A stretch of DNA of 64,000 nt, from IMG/VR virus record IMGVR_UViG_3300035181_000377, positions 1-64,000 of that record; one strand, given 5' to 3'. The notes under the pieces were generated by a model that was not told the origin of the DNA, searched no databases, and worked only from the letters and a program-made list of their open reading frames with translations. Below are positions 36,368 to 45,310 of the stretch, piece after piece (the first letter of the stretch is position 1; each line of letters begins with the position of its first letter). This DNA comes from a virus. A program made the translations under genes and the position numbers.

Positions 36368-38449
36368 TTACTTAGCAGTTAAAGCAGACATACGGTAAGC
36401 TTTTACGTATGTTGTCATTACAGTCTTCATGTTGTTTGCATACAACTTGATAGGTAATGTCCAGCTATAACCACGTAATACGTCCATATCTGTAAACAAT
36501 GTATCTGGGATAATAACAAAACGACCATCAAATCTACCGCTAACTTTATCATTAACAAACTTGTTAACTTTGTCTGCTAGAACAGCATTAGTATATTTAG
36601 ACACACCACTAAATTCTCTCCACGCGGCATTAGAGATTTTGTTTAATTGGCAAATACACATAGCAGTAAAGTAGCTATTCAGTACAGATGTATCATCACT
36701 GTAGATGGTTTTGAAAGCTGGGAAGAAGAATGATCTACGATCATAACGTTGTACCCAATTTAAACCAGCATCCCAGTTTTTATTACGAACAGTAGTAGGA
36801 ACCCAAGTAATACTAACATCACTCATGTAATCTAATACAGAACCAGGAGCACCATCAAAGTCCTTACCATTCTTCCAAACACCGTTAGATGCGCCCATGT
36901 AGTTAGCTGACTTAATTAAAAGTTCAGCAGTTAAAGGTAGACGACCTTTGTATTGTGAATTACGCAACACGCCGCTATAACCAATAATCATACCACGCAT
37001 AACTGGAGTACCGAAATAATCAGACTCTGGGAACATTTGTAAACGCGTACGCAAAGCAATAGCTAATGAATATTCTTCAGAAGCTTGTAATACTGGACCA
37101 CCAACAGTATATGTTGAAAGTGCTACAAAAGTATCTTTACGAACTGATACTAAGTTACACATAGCTTTTTTGGTATCCATAGGGAAACCACTGTCATACA
37201 TAATTGATTCTACGTTCAAGGCAATTTCTTGCACAGGGTCATTAGGATCTAAATATGCTGCCATTTCATTCGTTACTAATGTAGCGAAAGCAGTATCATT
37301 CATAGTACCATCAGAACCACCAGCACTGAAAATATTAGTATACTGCGTTAATCTAATAGACGAACTATCATCAACAAATTGGAAACTTTGGTATGGTACG
37401 CTCATTGAAGAAACGCCTGATACAAAGTTAAACAAATACTTATCAGCTGGATCTGAAGTGAAGTCAGAATTAGAATCAATGTATGGTGCTTCAGCTGCTA
37501 AGAATTTACCTAGCAATAAATCAATGTTAGACTGATAAACGTGCATTGAATCGTAGTTACCATAAATGGTTGGATACAATGGATCATTCAGGTTTTGGTA
37601 AGCATCTAACAATACATCGCCAATATATAATTGGCTGTCTGTAGTAGGGTCAATTACACCTGGTTTAACAACGGTCTGAACGTACAAATCACCAAAGTTA
37701 CTAGCCATGATAGAAGGTGATGTATTAACATCGGGTCTAGTAATCATGTTGACGAAATATGGATAAGCGCGTTCACTAGCCATCATAGCAGTAGGCATAG
37801 TGCCATTAGATGCTAATGTAGGTGCGTATAAACGAATACCAGCATTATTACCCCATTCACCTAAAGACGATGCTTTAAATTGGAAAATAGGATATAGTGT
37901 AGATTGTGTACCAGTACCAACATCAATCTGTGAACCATGTGATTGAGTCTCTTGACCGAATAATTGTAAATCAGAAACACTGGTTTTATTACTTAAAACC
38001 CATTTTACTTTATATCCAGCAATAGTACCAGTTACTGTAGGTTGACCTAATGAATCTAGTGCAATTGAACCATCACTATTACGGGCATAGGTATTTACCA
38101 TTGTAGATAATACATCTAAGCTTAATAACATGTTAGCTTCAGGACCAGCATCGTTAGGAACTACACGTTTAATAATACATGCATTACCAGCAGCATTAGC
38201 TAGGTTAGCAAATACTGTAGCGTGGTTAGCCCACTTTTTACGCAAATCAAAAGAATCAATACCGAACATATTAGCCATTTCAGCACCACTAACTAATTCT
38301 GCATTGGTTTTACCTTTCTGTGTATAAAGGTAAAATTTAGGTAGGTGTGTAGGTACTGCATCTGGTGTGCGTGGTAGTTGAGTTGTACTTAAATCTTGTG
38401 TGCCGTACTGTATAGTCATTGGTGCGGCATTAATTATAGAAGCTACCAT
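36368..38449 (-). CDS. Contractile tail sheath protein (phiKZ gp29-like)
   Basis: The product is 693 residues from the ATG at 38449, which has AGAGGAAAAAATT ahead; a 13-residue upstream extension lacks a ribosome site. The Ala/Gly/Thr-rich N-terminus, the long insert and the C-terminal domain with RRSFFFPAFKTIYSDD and NAAWREFSG resemble phage sheath proteins, whose C-terminal part forms the contracting core. It is followed by the tube gene 35 bases on. Size and order match phiKZ gp29-gp30. Confidence 0.8.
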   Translation of the reverse strand: MVASIINAAPMTIQYGTQDLSTTQLPRTPDAVPTHLPKFYLYTQKGKTNAELVSGAEMANMFGIDSFDLRKKWANHATVFANLANAAGNACIIKRVVPNDAGPEANMLLSLDVLSTMVNTYARNSDGSIALDSLGQPTVTGTIAGYKVKWVLSNKTSVSDLQLFGQETQSHGSQIDVGTGTQSTLYPIFQFKASSLGEWGNNAGIRLYAPTLASNGTMPTAMMASERAYPYFVNMITRPDVNTSPSIMASNFGDLYVQTVVKPGVIDPTTDSQLYIGDVLLDAYQNLNDPLYPTIYGNYDSMHVYQSNIDLLLGKFLAAEAPYIDSNSDFTSDPADKYLFNFVSGVSSMSVPYQSFQFVDDSSSIRLTQYTNIFSAGGSDGTMNDTAFATLVTNEMAAYLDPNDPVQEIALNVESIMYDSGFPMDTKKAMCNLVSVRKDTFVALSTYTVGGPVLQASEEYSLAIALRTRLQMFPESDYFGTPVMRGMIIGYSGVLRNSQYKGRLPLTAELLIKSANYMGASNGVWKNGKDFDGAPGSVLDYMSDVSITWVPTTVRNKNWDAGLNWVQRYDRRSFFFPAFKTIYSDDTSVLNSYFTAMCICQLNKISNAAWREFSGVSKYTNAVLADKVNKFVNDKVSGRFDGRFVIIPDTLFTDMDVLRGYSWTLPIKLYANNMKTVMTTYVKAYRMSALTAK

Positions 38450-38550
38450 AATTTTTTCCTCTTTTAAAAAATAAATATTAAAAAACACATAAAGCTTAAA
38501 TCATTTGAAGATTGAAACATTTTAACTAACTTAAACCGAGGTAATACAAA

Positions 38551-39540
38551 ATGAGTATTTTTAAAACAGCATATGACACAACTGTCGGATCAAACATTAA
38601 TACCGGCGATATTAAAAAACATATAGCATTAGAATTAGTTCAGGGTTTTTCTCATTTAAAAACACTCAATCTCATAACATCACTAAATTATAAACCTATG
38701 TTTATTGCTAATGGTAATTCTGCATCAGAATCAATACCATTCTTTACACATCCTTTAGTGCTTTCTGCACACGAGACAGCTGATAAAACAGCTTACTTAG
38801 TTACAGATATTAGACCATATGTTAAACCCGCTACATTTGATAGTAACGATGTTGTCGCTAGAAATCAAACAGAATTAGATTTTGCTAAATCTCGCACTAT
38901 TTTAAATCTAGCTTGGATTACTGGTGGTGAGGCATCAATGCGTAACGATTTAATGTTTGCAGCAAATGTATTTTCTGAATGGTTAAGTAATGGTATTACC
39001 ACTAGATTTGCATTAGATCCTAAAGATGCTTTAACATTAAAAGTAATAGCACATTTTTATTATCAAACGTTATTTTTTGATCAATCTGAATTTGATGAAA
39101 ACTTTAAACAAAAGTTTGCAATTCATACCATAACAGCAACTAATGCACCATCTAAACTAGTATTTGAAATTTTTGATAAAATTGGCGTGATGAATAATAT
39201 TGATGATTTTTGCTTTAATGCTATTAAGATATTAGAAAACGTTAGACTCAGAGATTTAAACACTGGTCTATTAATAACTGTTATTGGTAATTCATGGTTC
39301 GGTTTAAACAGTAAAGAAATATTAGCCGTTGCTTTAGAACATCCTCCTACTTGGGCTGCTATCGTTTATATGTCTTTAGTAGAACGCACATTTAAAAATT
39401 CTACAATAGCTAGACTAACAGAGCGCTTAGCTAAACGCGGTGCTGGTGATAATTTCTTAAAATCTTATACTTATTTAGTTAAGAGTTATACAGAAGAAAA
39501 AGTAACTAACGAAGAAATATCATTTAAACCTTTTGAATAA
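38551..39540 (+). CDS. Hypothetical protein between sheath and terminase
   Basis: The product is 329 residues and not recognised; mainly helical, soluble, starting behind GAGGTAATACAAA. It is divergent from the sheath gene and begins a four-gene plus-strand operon (38551-44868) with gaps of 11-13 bases. By position it would correspond to the phiKZ gp26-gp28 group between terminase and sheath, which are virion proteins. That link is inferred from gene order. Confidence 0.7.
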   Translation: MSIFKTAYDTTVGSNINTGDIKKHIALELVQGFSHLKTLNLITSLNYKPMFIANGNSASESIPFFTHPLVLSAHETADKTAYLVTDIRPYVKPATFDSNDVVARNQTELDFAKSRTILNLAWITGGEASMRNDLMFAANVFSEWLSNGITTRFALDPKDALTLKVIAHFYYQTLFFDQSEFDENFKQKFAIHTITATNAPSKLVFEIFDKIGVMNNIDDFCFNAIKILENVRLRDLNTGLLITVIGNSWFGLNSKEILAVALEHPPTWAAIVYMSLVERTFKNSTIARLTERLAKRGAGDNFLKSYTYLVKSYTEEKVTNEEISFKPFE

Positions 39541-39551
39541 AGGGAACGTTT

Positions 39552-42155
39552 ATGTACGACTACTTAGTAGATCACGCTATTAAAAATGTGTGGTGTAATC
39601 CTGAACAAGATAGACAGTATATATTTAAACCTAAAAGAATTACTCCACCTTCAGGTGCATTAAATTATTATAAGGTTATGTGGCGTAGTTATGCTTTGCC
39701 TGAGAAAGGTGTAAATTATCATATATTTCAAATAGGTAATTTACATCCTTTATTTATTAATTTATTTAATACAGCCGATACCACAATAAATTCTACATGG
39801 GTTCCATTATCAGAAGCCTGTAATACAAACAAGATGTTAGTAAACATCTATAATGACGCTGGTGTATCTATACCTTTACACACTGTATTTTATATGTTTG
39901 ATAATACCAGTAATTTAATTATCGGTATTAGAGAGAATAGTTTAATACCGGCTGACTTTTCTAATGATTCTTTTTATATGCGCGTATACTCTAACGCGTA
40001 TTTTAACTCTATTAGATCAGATGCAGAAGTAGACGGTGTCTACGTAGCTGGTGGTACATTTACTACTGTTAACGATATAGTAAGATTTCAAAATGCTTAT
40101 AATGCTTATCTAGCTAAAGATGGATTAGTCACCGCATATGTGAATGGTTTACTAGTTGCAAATATTAGTTTAACTACTGTAGCAATTGGTGACGTAGCTG
40201 AATTTATTTATGATAGTTCTGTAATTAAAACTATTGTATTTAAACTAAATAACTTAGATACTTTCCAAAGTACGCTAGATTTATCAATGAAGTATATTCT
40301 TCATTATTCAGATACAGATATTTCTGATATCCTGTATTTTGATGATAACGATATATTCTTGACTTACTCTGATAGTGGTAGCCTGTTTAAAGGATTGTAT
40401 TATCATAAGAACCAAGTGTCTAGTGTAAGAATGTTAACACATCGCGATTACAGTATAAGTGTGCCTAACGTTGTTTATTTTTCGAATGAGTTAGCTGCTA
40501 TTAAAAATGTTACACCTGTAGATCCTACTTTAATTAGTATTGTTTTAGTTGTAAGAAAATCAGGTTATAATAGATCTTTAATTTATGATAATAATAGAAT
40601 ATTTGAATTATATAAATTAAACAATGAACAAATTATTCAAGCTATGACTGGTCTAAATTCTAATAACATTTACTGGTCTGCCAATAATTTAGAATCTAGT
40701 GCTTATACTAAAATAATGCGCGATGAATATAGAGACATAACTAAGCAAGATGTTCAAGATGCATATGGGTATAATAGCGTAAGTAAGTTATTAGCTGATA
40801 CACCATCTGTACCTGTTATGATATCTTCATTACCTGCTGTTAATTTACCATATGGTTTAATAAACAAGTCAACTGGGTATGAGTATGATGCTGAAGGTAA
40901 GTTGTTAGAATATCACCCACATACATACGGTAGCGTTTATAATGTTACTAACCAAACAACTGCTTTAGTTGAAATGATAACTGGTACTGGCGATTATTAT
41001 CCAGATGTAGTTTTTGGAACTGACAATATACCGCTACCTACTGACTTTGATTATCGTGTATATAAGTCTCACTTAACTGCAGAAAATGTATCTGATAATA
41101 TTTGGACTGACATTACAGGTACGACTGAATATACCGTAGTAGATAATAAATTAGTTTGGGCTAATCAAGACTTTAACCAGTTTTTAATGGTTAGAACTAA
41201 TTCTAAATTCTTAGCCTATGATTTAGATATATTTTTGTTAGACGGTAATTTTAAATTTGCACTATCTGAAATGGAAGATAGAGGAACTGGTTTTCATAAC
41301 TATGTTATGCCAGTACCTATGGGTGAGTTAGATTTATTTATGAATGGTTATTCGTTAATAAATGGTTTAGATTATATCTTTAATTTTCCAGAGATCACTA
41401 TTTTAAATAAACGATTTTTAATAGATCAAGCTAATTCAGCTCAGCACTTCCATATTAGATTTAGTAATTTCTGTAATAAAGACTTATCAATAAATTCGGC
41501 TAGTGATTATGGTTATGTTATTGATGGGTTGCTATCTGTAAATAATAGGTTTGATTTACGTGATGATAAAGTATTAAGGATAGTGGTAAATGGTAAATTA
41601 CAAACTAAGACTAGTTTTAACTTTGGTGAGAATACTACCGGCGTAAACATTACGGATGTTAATAATGGGTCACCATATTCCATTAGAGATATCGTAGTGC
41701 CTGTAAATAATTTAGTTAATGATAATACCTATACTTACAGAGCTAAATCATTAGCAGTAGATAAAGTGGTTAGTGACTATATGACGCTTTACTATCAGGA
41801 ACCAACAATCAGTACACCTAGTGCTATTCCTAGTAGGTATGAAATTGTTAGTCCATTTATAGCTGCTGTTATAGATGCTTTAGTAAATCATGAGATACCT
41901 GATTCAGCTATAAGTAAAACATTGTCCGACAATGCTGTAATTAAAATTTGCAAACCTTATGAGGACTGGTTAAAGTTTGACACCATTACAGATATAAATA
42001 AAGTAGATAGTAATTACGTAATAGTACATCCAACTGTCTTTCAGACTACGATAGGTTTAAATTTATATCAGTATCGCTTCTTAACGAAAGTAGTTAAGAT
42101 ATACTCGAAAGATACTGTAAGTTTATCACCTTTTGTAATTTTAAATAATGTTTAA
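39552..42155 (+). CDS. Large virion structural protein
   Basis: The product is 867 residues, predicted mainly beta, rich in Asn, Tyr, Asp, Ser and Val, with no enzyme motif. Such composition fits baseplate or tail-fibre proteins. It starts 11 bases after the previous gene with an AAAGGGAACG site and is followed by a second beta-rich protein. It may be the counterpart of phiKZ gp27-like proteins, an inference from order and size. Confidence 0.7.
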   Translation: MYDYLVDHAIKNVWCNPEQDRQYIFKPKRITPPSGALNYYKVMWRSYALPEKGVNYHIFQIGNLHPLFINLFNTADTTINSTWVPLSEACNTNKMLVNIYNDAGVSIPLHTVFYMFDNTSNLIIGIRENSLIPADFSNDSFYMRVYSNAYFNSIRSDAEVDGVYVAGGTFTTVNDIVRFQNAYNAYLAKDGLVTAYVNGLLVANISLTTVAIGDVAEFIYDSSVIKTIVFKLNNLDTFQSTLDLSMKYILHYSDTDISDILYFDDNDIFLTYSDSGSLFKGLYYHKNQVSSVRMLTHRDYSISVPNVVYFSNELAAIKNVTPVDPTLISIVLVVRKSGYNRSLIYDNNRIFELYKLNNEQIIQAMTGLNSNNIYWSANNLESSAYTKIMRDEYRDITKQDVQDAYGYNSVSKLLADTPSVPVMISSLPAVNLPYGLINKSTGYEYDAEGKLLEYHPHTYGSVYNVTNQTTALVEMITGTGDYYPDVVFGTDNIPLPTDFDYRVYKSHLTAENVSDNIWTDITGTTEYTVVDNKLVWANQDFNQFLMVRTNSKFLAYDLDIFLLDGNFKFALSEMEDRGTGFHNYVMPVPMGELDLFMNGYSLINGLDYIFNFPEITILNKRFLIDQANSAQHFHIRFSNFCNKDLSINSASDYGYVIDGLLSVNNRFDLRDDKVLRIVVNGKLQTKTSFNFGENTTGVNITDVNNGSPYSIRDIVVPVNNLVNDNTYTYRAKSLAVDKVVSDYMTLYYQEPTISTPSAIPSRYEIVSPFIAAVIDALVNHEIPDSAISKTLSDNAVIKICKPYEDWLKFDTITDINKVDSNYVIVHPTVFQTTIGLNLYQYRFLTKVVKIYSKDTVSLSPFVILNNV

Positions 42156-42167
42156 GGGAGTTTATAT

Positions 42168-43868
42168 ATGAGTACTAACCCAGCAAACATCAGTACGATA
42201 GGAGTATCAGGTACTGATGGAGTTACGCCTGTATATCAGCCAGAGGCACGTTGGTGCTTCTGGGCACTGAGTGAGATATATAATGGCACAGCAGGAACTA
42301 ATAGATATGTTCCTAAACTAAAAGACTATGTAATTGATCCAGATACTTTCACTACCTGGATTGTTTCAGAAATTGATCCAGTTACTTTGATTCCTACACT
42401 TACAGAAATTAGACCTGTAAATATGTCATATAGTTTTAGTACTACCGACATTTTATTTGGTGTAGGTCCTGGTACACAGTCTGATACTTATCGCGTGTAT
42501 GTGGATGCTTCTGTTACTCCATCTATTATGGCAGTAGATGTTAGGTTAAAAGTAGCAGGTAGTATGTGTAATTATTGTGTAATTTATAAAGGATCTGATC
42601 TTAGTTCTACTGGTCACATTCTTTCTAAGCTGTATGATGCGAGTGGTAACTTTGTCACTAATAACATACCGTTAGAATTAGTTGAAATAGATACACACAC
42701 AAATTACTCTGTTAAGACTGTTTCTGTTTGTTATACTAATGAAACGCTTACTGATGGTGAAGTGGTTACTGCAGTCTTTTATAGTGCAGGTGGTCACGTA
42801 GTTTCTAAACGTCAGTTATTGGTAGAGAATACTTCATTTATTAGAGATGTAAATGCTTCTCAGAAATATGTATCTAGCATTAATTTGAAGTCTCCATTTA
42901 TTTCACCTACCTTTGATAATGTAATTAACTTTCCATTAAACATGCCAGTAAATGCACTGAATATTACTGGCGTAGTTAATTACTCAGATGGTAGTAGTTT
43001 AGAAATGCCGGTAGATGGAAATAAATTTAAGATATTTGGCTTAGAACAATATGTGTCTACTATTGTTGGTCAAGAAATTAACTTAGTATTAAGTTATGCT
43101 TTAGGTGCTAATGAAATAGGTTATGGTTTAGTAAGTGGTGATGGTAAGTATGCTACTGCTGGATATAAGTTAGTTACTTCCGACGTTAATAACTCATATA
43201 CTGTAAAACTCTTTGGTTATCCTGTCTGGCAGAATGATACGATTGGGTATTACATGCAATGGTATCTATTTAACTTAGATCGTAATGTTTATTTCGACGT
43301 TACTCCATTTGTTAGGTTTGCTGATAATACTGGTATATTTAATCCTAAAGGTTATGGTTACATGCAGCAAAAAGATGTCACTATAAACCTAGCAGATGTA
43401 TCAGGTGCATTTAAACCATACATCCATACACAGACTATGGATATTGTTCTTAAATCACCACCCAATAGCTTACAGACGCCGTGGTTAGTATCTAGCGAGA
43501 ACACCACTATATCACCATACTACGGCGATAAGATGTTAGCTATTTATAACTATAACCAAATGAATTCTACTATTAATTTAAATATCGCCGCTACTCAAAC
43601 TACTTTAGATGATTGGTTAAATCATATTTACTATAGTACTAAACCACTGACTAATCCAGATATAGAAATAGCACCACCTGTTCCAACACACTTCCAAATC
43701 ATCCAAGGTGGTAACGAAGTAGAGTTCACAATAGACCAATGGAATGCTTCTTTAAATATACCATTTGTTGTTGCATTGTATTCAACTGTATTTGTTAAGT
43801 TTATTAAACGTACCGGTAATGGTGATTTAGAATTATCAATAGCAGGTATGTTAGTAACCATACCTTAA
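42168..43868 (+). CDS. Virion structural protein, beta-rich
   Basis: The product is 566 residues, almost entirely beta-strand and loop, rich in Val, Thr, Ser, Tyr and Asn, with repeated Ig-like strand patterns. It starts behind AAGGGAGTTTATAT and leads with 13 bases into the Kelch-repeat gene. A tail-fibre or baseplate role is likely from composition and context; no specific family is recognised. Confidence 0.7.
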   Translation: MSTNPANISTIGVSGTDGVTPVYQPEARWCFWALSEIYNGTAGTNRYVPKLKDYVIDPDTFTTWIVSEIDPVTLIPTLTEIRPVNMSYSFSTTDILFGVGPGTQSDTYRVYVDASVTPSIMAVDVRLKVAGSMCNYCVIYKGSDLSSTGHILSKLYDASGNFVTNNIPLELVEIDTHTNYSVKTVSVCYTNETLTDGEVVTAVFYSAGGHVVSKRQLLVENTSFIRDVNASQKYVSSINLKSPFISPTFDNVINFPLNMPVNALNITGVVNYSDGSSLEMPVDGNKFKIFGLEQYVSTIVGQEINLVLSYALGANEIGYGLVSGDGKYATAGYKLVTSDVNNSYTVKLFGYPVWQNDTIGYYMQWYLFNLDRNVYFDVTPFVRFADNTGIFNPKGYGYMQQKDVTINLADVSGAFKPYIHTQTMDIVLKSPPNSLQTPWLVSSENTTISPYYGDKMLAIYNYNQMNSTINLNIAATQTTLDDWLNHIYYSTKPLTNPDIEIAPPVPTHFQIIQGGNEVEFTIDQWNASLNIPFVVALYSTVFVKFIKRTGNGDLELSIAGMLVTIP

Positions 43869-43881
43869 TAAGGATTAATAT

Positions 43882-44868
43882 ATGTTTAAAAATGACGCGT
43901 GTAGCAATACTTGTATTCCAACAAGTACTGTAGAATTAAAATTATGGGAAGAAGAGGAAGGTGTTTTAGGATACTTAGATTTTAGTTCTAATCAACGTAT
44001 ATTAAAAACTGAAAAAGGTATCTTTATCATTGGTGGTAGAGTAAATGGTAAGATATCTAATTCAGTAGTATATGCTAAAGATATTGGTGCTAGTAAATAT
44101 GAAAATGCTAAAAAACAATATGACTTACCAGAAGCATTAGAAAACTTTTCAGTAGTAGGTTCTGGTGATTATATATTTGTTATTGGTGGAGCTACTGTAA
44201 GTGGTATCTCTGATAAAATTTATAGAAGTAAAATAGATGAGTTTGAAGTGCTAGGTGAATGGAAAATGGTAGGTACTTTACCTAAACCTTTAGCTAATGC
44301 CTCAATTATTAAAGTTGATACTACCTTACTTATCGTAGGTGGTGATGATGAAGAATCTGTTAGTAATCAAATATACATAACTACTTTATTAGATAATGGT
44401 ACTATTGGTTCTGTAATTTCTTATGCAGAAATGCCTTTAGCTTTAACTAATTGTAAACTAGTTTTAACAAAAAACAAACTTTACATTATGAGTGGTATTA
44501 AAGAAGATGGTTTTGAGAATGAAGATATCTATTCTTCTCTATTTACTAGTAAATTTGGTAGTTTATCTACGTCTTTTAATAAAGAAGGTAAAATACCTTG
44601 TACATTCTTAGGCGCTAACTTAGTTTATGCTGCTAATAATGTTTTTGTTATTGGTGGTATTAAAAATGGTAGAACTAGTGCCTTAATATATCGTGCTGGG
44701 ATTGATACTAGTGGTAACATATGGTCTTGGTATAAAGGCGGTTCTTTACCACGCCCTAACGCTAATAGCGCTGCATTAGTAACGACTAATAAGTTATATC
44801 TATTTGGTGGTTACAACGATAGAGACTTATCAGACACTTTAATATGTAGCTTTGATGGTTGGTTGTAA
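43882..44868 (+). CDS. Kelch-repeat beta-propeller protein
   Basis: The product is 328 residues. At least five Kelch-like units of about 45-50 residues are visible, each with a Gly-Gly pair after hydrophobic residues: IIGGRVNG, VIGGATVSG, IVGGDDEE, VIGGIKNGR and LFGGYNDR. Together they should close a beta propeller, a fold used for protein or carbohydrate binding. It is the last gene of a virion operon, so it probably decorates the tail or head and helps bind the host surface. A terminator follows. The Kelch call is firm; the ligand is unknown. Confidence 0.82.
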   Translation: MFKNDACSNTCIPTSTVELKLWEEEEGVLGYLDFSSNQRILKTEKGIFIIGGRVNGKISNSVVYAKDIGASKYENAKKQYDLPEALENFSVVGSGDYIFVIGGATVSGISDKIYRSKIDEFEVLGEWKMVGTLPKPLANASIIKVDTTLLIVGGDDEESVSNQIYITTLLDNGTIGSVISYAEMPLALTNCKLVLTKNKLYIMSGIKEDGFENEDIYSSLFTSKFGSLSTSFNKEGKIPCTFLGANLVYAANNVFVIGGIKNGRTSALIYRAGIDTSGNIWSWYKGGSLPRPNANSAALVTTNKLYLFGGYNDRDLSDTLICSFDGWL

Positions 44869-44881
44869 ATAGTGATTATAA

Positions 44882-44913
44882 ATAGAGTAGCTATTGCTAC
44901 TCTATTTTTTTTT
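44882..44913 (+). terminator. Rho-independent terminator
   Basis: AATAGAGTAGC pairs with GCTACTCTATT around TATT/ATTG, then a T run that merges with the next promoter's T tract. Confidence 0.9.
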
Positions 44914-44971
44914 GAATGCATTTTTTTTCAGTCATATATAACTTTAATGAGAGTTGTACAATGTGTATAAC
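44913..44971 (+). promoter_or_regulatory. Early promoter with 5' leader hairpin
   Basis: CATATATAACTTTAATGA at 44933-44950; GTTGTAC (44953-44959) pairs with GTATAAC (44965-44971) across AATGT, with one G-U pair. Confidence 0.75.
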
Positions 44972-44996
44972 AAAACCTTTTTTAAGGAGATTTATC

Positions 44997-45260
44997 ATGA
45001 AAGTTTCTAAAACAAAAAACTATGGCGTGGATAATACAGTTGTATTATCCACCCCTTCACAAAAGAAGTACAATGATAAAGTGCGCGCATACGCCGCGCG
45101 AGGAAAGCGCTTCATGGAAACCTGCCGCAAGGGTAACGGCAAGGTCAGTATACGAGTATGGAACGGAGCATATAAATACTTGAAGTGGTTGGAATCTTAT
45201 AAAAAAGGGGTTAGAGGTAATAAGCTCCCTTATAATAAGATGTTACCACCAACACGATGA
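44997..45260 (+). CDS. Small basic early protein
   Basis: The product is 87 residues from the ATG at 44997 with AAGGAGATTTATC; longer readings cross the promoter. It is strongly basic (many Lys and Arg, for example VRAYAARGKRF), suggesting binding to nucleic acid or ribosomes. It is a one-gene early cassette inserted between the Kelch gene and the convergent terminase gene. GC content is higher than in its neighbours. The function is unknown. Confidence 0.75.
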   Translation: MKVSKTKNYGVDNTVVLSTPSQKKYNDKVRAYAARGKRFMETCRKGNGKVSIRVWNGAYKYLKWLESYKKGVRGNKLPYNKMLPPTR

Positions 45261-45261
45261 T

Positions 45262-45308
45262 TGTAGACATGTGGATTACTCCACATGTCTACAGTTTTAT
45301 TTTTTTTT
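45262..45308. terminator. Bidirectional terminator
   Basis: TGTAGACATGTGGA pairs with TCCACATGTCTACA around TTAC, between the basic early gene and the end of the terminase gene. Confidence 0.85.
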
Positions 45309-45310
45309 AT

